Below are positions 61,389-64,000 of a stretch of DNA of 64,000 nt, piece by piece (within the stretch, counting starts at the first letter, position 1; each line of letters starts with the position of its first letter). Source of the stretch: Methylomonas sp. LL1 (GTDB lineage Bacteria > Pseudomonadota > Gammaproteobacteria > Methylococcales > Methylomonadaceae); assembly GCF_015711015.1 (NCBI RefSeq), contig NZ_CP064653.1, positions 4,734,578 to 4,798,577 on the forward strand. Reading direction: 5' to 3'. The position numbers were made by a program, and so were the translations under genes. The notes under the pieces are model-generated. The model was given only the letters and a program-made list of their open reading frames with translations. It made no database searches and was not told the DNA's origin.

Positions 61389-62030
61389 ATGAGTCATCAG
61401 CAATCAAGCCACGAACAGCAATCGGATAGTGAATTAATCGCTGAAGTGCTTGAACAAACCAGCGAGGCCTTTGCCGAGGAAGCCCCCGGAGAAACCGCCG
61501 CCGCTACCGAAGATGTTGGCCTGGAAGCCTTGCGGCAACAATTGGAGCAAGCCCAACAACAAGCTGCGGACAATCTGGACAAGGCCATCCGCACGATGGC
61601 GGAGATGGAGAATCTGAAAAAACGGGTGCAAAAGGATTTGGATGACGAGCGCAAATACGGCCTGGCCAAGTTCGCCAAGGAGTTGTTGAGCGTGCTGGAT
61701 AGTCTGCAACTGGGCATACAAGCTACGGTAGGCGACAGCCCGGAAGTAGTGAAATTCAGAGAAGGCAGTGAACTGACCATCAAGCAATTCGAATCCGTTT
61801 TCGCCAAATTCAATATCGAAGCCATCGATCCCACCGGCCAGCCGTTCAATCCCGAACTGCATCAGGCCATGGTGATGCAGCCTAGTTCGACGGTTGCGCC
61901 GGGCAATGTGATTACCGTTTTTCAAAAAGGTTATGTACTGAATGGTCGACTGCTGCGTCCGGCCATGGTGGTCGTGGCCAAGGCCGAGGACAAACCGGCC
62001 GATAACGCAAAAATTGATGAGCAGGCTTGA
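61389..62030 (+). CDS. grpE: Nucleotide exchange factor GrpE
   Basis: The 213-residue protein has an acidic N-terminus, a long coiled coil (about 45-100; IRTMAEMENLKKRVQKDLDDERKYGLAKFAKELL), and a beta-wing domain (about 130-190; PFNPELHQAMVMQPSSTVAPGNVITVFQKGYVLNGRLLRPAMVVV). GrpE releases ADP from DnaK. It lies between hrcA and dnaK, with 49 and 71 bp gaps, so all three probably share the CIRCE-controlled transcript. Confidence 0.96.
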   Translation: MSHQQSSHEQQSDSELIAEVLEQTSEAFAEEAPGETAAATEDVGLEALRQQLEQAQQQAADNLDKAIRTMAEMENLKKRVQKDLDDERKYGLAKFAKELLSVLDSLQLGIQATVGDSPEVVKFREGSELTIKQFESVFAKFNIEAIDPTGQPFNPELHQAMVMQPSSTVAPGNVITVFQKGYVLNGRLLRPAMVVVAKAEDKPADNAKIDEQA

Positions 62031-62101
62031 AATTAAAACGATCAACCGCATATCGCTAACAACTTTTTAACTTAATACCAATTCAAGTCTGGAGAAATTC
62101 A

Positions 62102-64000
62102 ATGGCTAAAATGATCGGAATCGATTTAGGAACCACCAACTCCTGCGTGGCCGTGCTGGAAAACGGCGTCGCGCGGGTCATCGAAAACAGCGAAGGCGCG
62201 CGCACCACGCCGTCCATTATCGCCTTTACCGGCGACAACGAAGTCTTGGTCGGTCAGTCCGCCAAACGCCAAGCGGTTACCAACCCCGAAAACACCTTGT
62301 TCGCGATCAAGCGTTTGATCGGCCGCCGCTTTAAAGAAGACGCGGTACAAAAAGACATCAAAATGGTGCCTTATAAAATCATGGAAGCCAACAACGGCGA
62401 TGCCTGGGTCGAGTGCCACGGCAAGAAAATGGCGCCGCCCGAAGTGTCATCTCGGGTGTTGATGAAACTAAAAAAAGACGCCGAGGCCTTTTTGGGCGAG
62501 GAAGTCACCGAAGCGGTCATCACCGTACCGGCTTACTTCAACGATTCGCAACGTCAAGCCACTAAAGATGCCGGCCGCATCGCCGGTTTGGACGTCAAAC
62601 GCATCATCAACGAACCGACTGCGGCGGCGTTGGCGTTCGGCATGGACAAGCCTAAAGGCGATACCACCATCGCGGTTTACGACCTGGGCGGCGGTACCTT
62701 CGATATTTCCATCATCGAAATCGCCGAAATCGAAGGCGAGCACCAATTCGAAGTATTGGCGACCAACGGCGATACTTTCCTGGGCGGCGAAGACTTCGAC
62801 TTGCGCATCATCGACTTTTTGGCCGGCGAATTCAAAAAAGACAGCGGCATCGATCTGCACAACGACCCATTGGCGCTGCAACGTCTGAAAGAAGCGGCGG
62901 AAAAGGCTAAAATCGAATTGTCGTCTTCCGAGCAAACCGACATCAACCTGCCGTACATCACCGCCGATGCTTCAGGTCCGAAACACTTGAACGTGAAACT
63001 GACTCGCGCCAAACTGGAATCGCTGGTCGACGAACTGATCGAAAGAACCAAAGGCCCTTGCCTGCAAGCGATCAAGGATGCCGGTATTTCCACCGCCAAA
63101 ATCAACGACGTGATTTTGGTCGGCGGCCAAACCCGGATGCCGAAAGTCCAAGCTTTCGTCAAAAATCTATTCGGCAAGGAGCCGCGCAAAGATGTCAACC
63201 CTGATGAAGCGGTTGCATTGGGTGCGGCGATTCAGGCCGGCGTATTGGGCGGCGACGTCAAAGACGTATTGTTGCTGGACGTGACTCCATTGTCTTTGGG
63301 TATCGAAACTCTGGGTGGCGTGATGACCAAACTGATCGAGAAAAACACCACGATTCCGACCAATGCCTCGCAAGTGTTCTCGACCGCCGAAGACAACCAA
63401 ACCGCCGTAACCGTGCATGTATTGCAAGGCGAGCGTGAAGTGGCCTCCGGCAACAAATCGCTGGGCCGTTTCGACCTGCAGGACATTCCGCCTGCGCCGC
63501 GCGGCATACCGCAAATCGAAGTCTCTTTCGACATCGACGCCAACGGTATCTTGAACGTATCGGCCAAGGACAAAGCCACAGGCAAGAAGCAATCCATTGT
63601 GATCAAGGCCTCCAGCGGTTTGTCGGACGACGAAGTCGAGCGCATGGTCAGGGATGCCGAATTGCATGCCGATGAAGACCGCAAATTGAAGGAACTGGTT
63701 TCCGCGCGCAACAGCGCGGAAGGCATGATCCACGCCACCGAAAAATCGATGAAGGAACTGGGCGACCAAGTCAGCCACGATGAAAAAGCGGCGATCGAAT
63801 CGGCCATCAAGGATCTGCATGCGGTATTGAAAGGCGACGACAAAGACGCCATCGAAGCCAAAACCAACGCCTTGACTGAATTGTCCGGTAAACTGGCCGA
63901 ACGGGTCTATGCGCAAAAAGGCGGCGCCGAAGCCGCTGGAGCCGGCGGTCACGAGCATGCGGCGGGCGGCCAACAACAAGCCGAGCCGGATCACGACGTG
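62102..64000 (+). CDS. dnaK: Chaperone protein DnaK (Hsp70), C-terminal end off the right edge
   Basis: 633 codons are visible, from [20 protein letters not shown] to a Gly/Ala/His-rich tail; a normal DnaK has about 640, so only a few residues are missing. Motifs include the Hsp70 signature [38 protein letters not shown], and the substrate-binding domain with [20 protein letters not shown]. The start ATG has GGAG eight bases upstream. It is the ATP-driven chaperone of this operon. Confidence 0.96.
   Translation, partial: MAKMIGIDLGTTNSCVAVLENGVARVIENSEGARTTPSIIAFTGDNEVLVGQSAKRQAVTNPENTLFAIKRLIGRRFKEDAVQKDIKMVPYKIMEANNGDAWVECHGKKMAPPEVSSRVLMKLKKDAEAFLGEEVTEAVITVPAYFNDSQRQATKDAGRIAGLDVKRIINEPTAAALAFGMDKPKGDTTIAVYDLGGGTFDISIIEIAEIEGEHQFEVLATNGDTFLGGEDFDLRIIDFLAGEFKKDSGIDLHNDPLALQRLKEAAEKAKIELSSSEQTDINLPYITADASGPKHLNVKLTRAKLESLVDELIERTKGPCLQAIKDAGISTAKINDVILVGGQTRMPKVQAFVKNLFGKEPRKDVNPDEAVALGAAIQAGVLGGDVKDVLLLDVTPLSLGIETLGGVMTKLIEKNTTIPTNASQVFSTAEDNQTAVTVHVLQGEREVASGNKSLGRFDLQDIPPAPRGIPQIEVSFDIDANGILNVSAKDKATGKKQSIVIKASSGLSDDEVERMVRDAELHADEDRKLKELVSARNSAEGMIHATEKSMKELGDQVSHDEKAAIESAIKDLHAVLKGDDKDAIEAKTNALTELSGKLAERVYAQKGGAEAAGAGGHEHAAGGQQQAEPDHDV

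Noticed and set aside
1..64000. CRISPR arrays, tRNA or rRNA genes
   Set aside because: I found no regular direct-repeat series and no tRNA-like cloverleaf or rRNA sequence, though short RNA genes could be missed by eye.

Overview
The window looks like chromosome from a gammaproteobacterial methanotroph of the Methylomonas/Methylococcales type. This is inferred from overall gene content, from several PEP-CTERM/VPLPA-type surface proteins, from the hrcA-grpE-dnaK order with a CIRCE element, and from moderate GC content. No methane-oxidation gene is present, so the genus is a guess. I saw no tRNA, rRNA or CRISPR array.

Layout. 1-1.7 kb (minus strand): isoprenoid genes xseB-ispA-dxs; dxs runs off the left edge. 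1.75-5.2 kb: parE, a ccdAB toxin-antitoxin pair and a CvfB-like RNA-binding protein. 5.2-19.7 kb: a type VI secretion half-cluster with a divergent Ser/Thr kinase, TssJ, a caspase-like lipoprotein, TagH (FHA), TssK, TssL, TssM and a TagF-PppA fusion. It holds the membrane complex, its baseplate adaptor and a threonine-phosphorylation switch, but no sheath, tube, spike, ClpV or most baseplate genes. 20-24.1 kb: an accessory zone with a CPBP protease, a membrane-protein gene split by an IS1595-family element, a 38-codon membrane ORF and repeats. 24.3-29 kb: dienelactone hydrolase, then tesA divergent from ybbA-ybbP.

29.1-32.4 kb: a PEP-CTERM protein divergent from a sigma54 activator, with a dyad enhancer-like site and a -24/-12-like promoter between them, then an HDOD gene. 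32.5-39.3 kb: a second kinase / FHA / VWA-FHA / PP2C module followed by a GAF-PAS-GGDEF-EAL protein. 39.3-43.1 kb: a predicted peptide-modification locus (GNAT-C39 fusion, DUF2817 M14-like hydrolase, RimK-like ATP-grasp). 43.2-45.8 kb: an ArsM-like methyltransferase and small genes, one an HExxH metallopeptidase. 46-48.2 kb: an IS3-family element sits between a fructose-bisphosphate aldolase gene lacking its 3' end and the 3' tail of an unrelated VPxPA-CTERM gene, pointing to an IS-mediated deletion or rearrangement. 48.6-54.6 kb (minus strand): a sulfate-uptake locus, yezD, AlgE-like porin, sbp, cysT, cysW, cysA. 55-59.4 kb: a VPLPA protein, a membrane AraC regulator and a coupled operon (36-codon ORF, SDR-DoxX, DUF2269, DUF4166). 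59.5-64 kb: rlpA and the heat-shock operon hrcA-grpE-dnaK; dnaK runs off the right edge.

Main themes are protein phosphorylation (two kinase-FHA-phosphatase sets, one tied to type VI secretion), surface proteins with PEP-CTERM-like signals, and two insertion sequences that each left a readable scar in a host gene.
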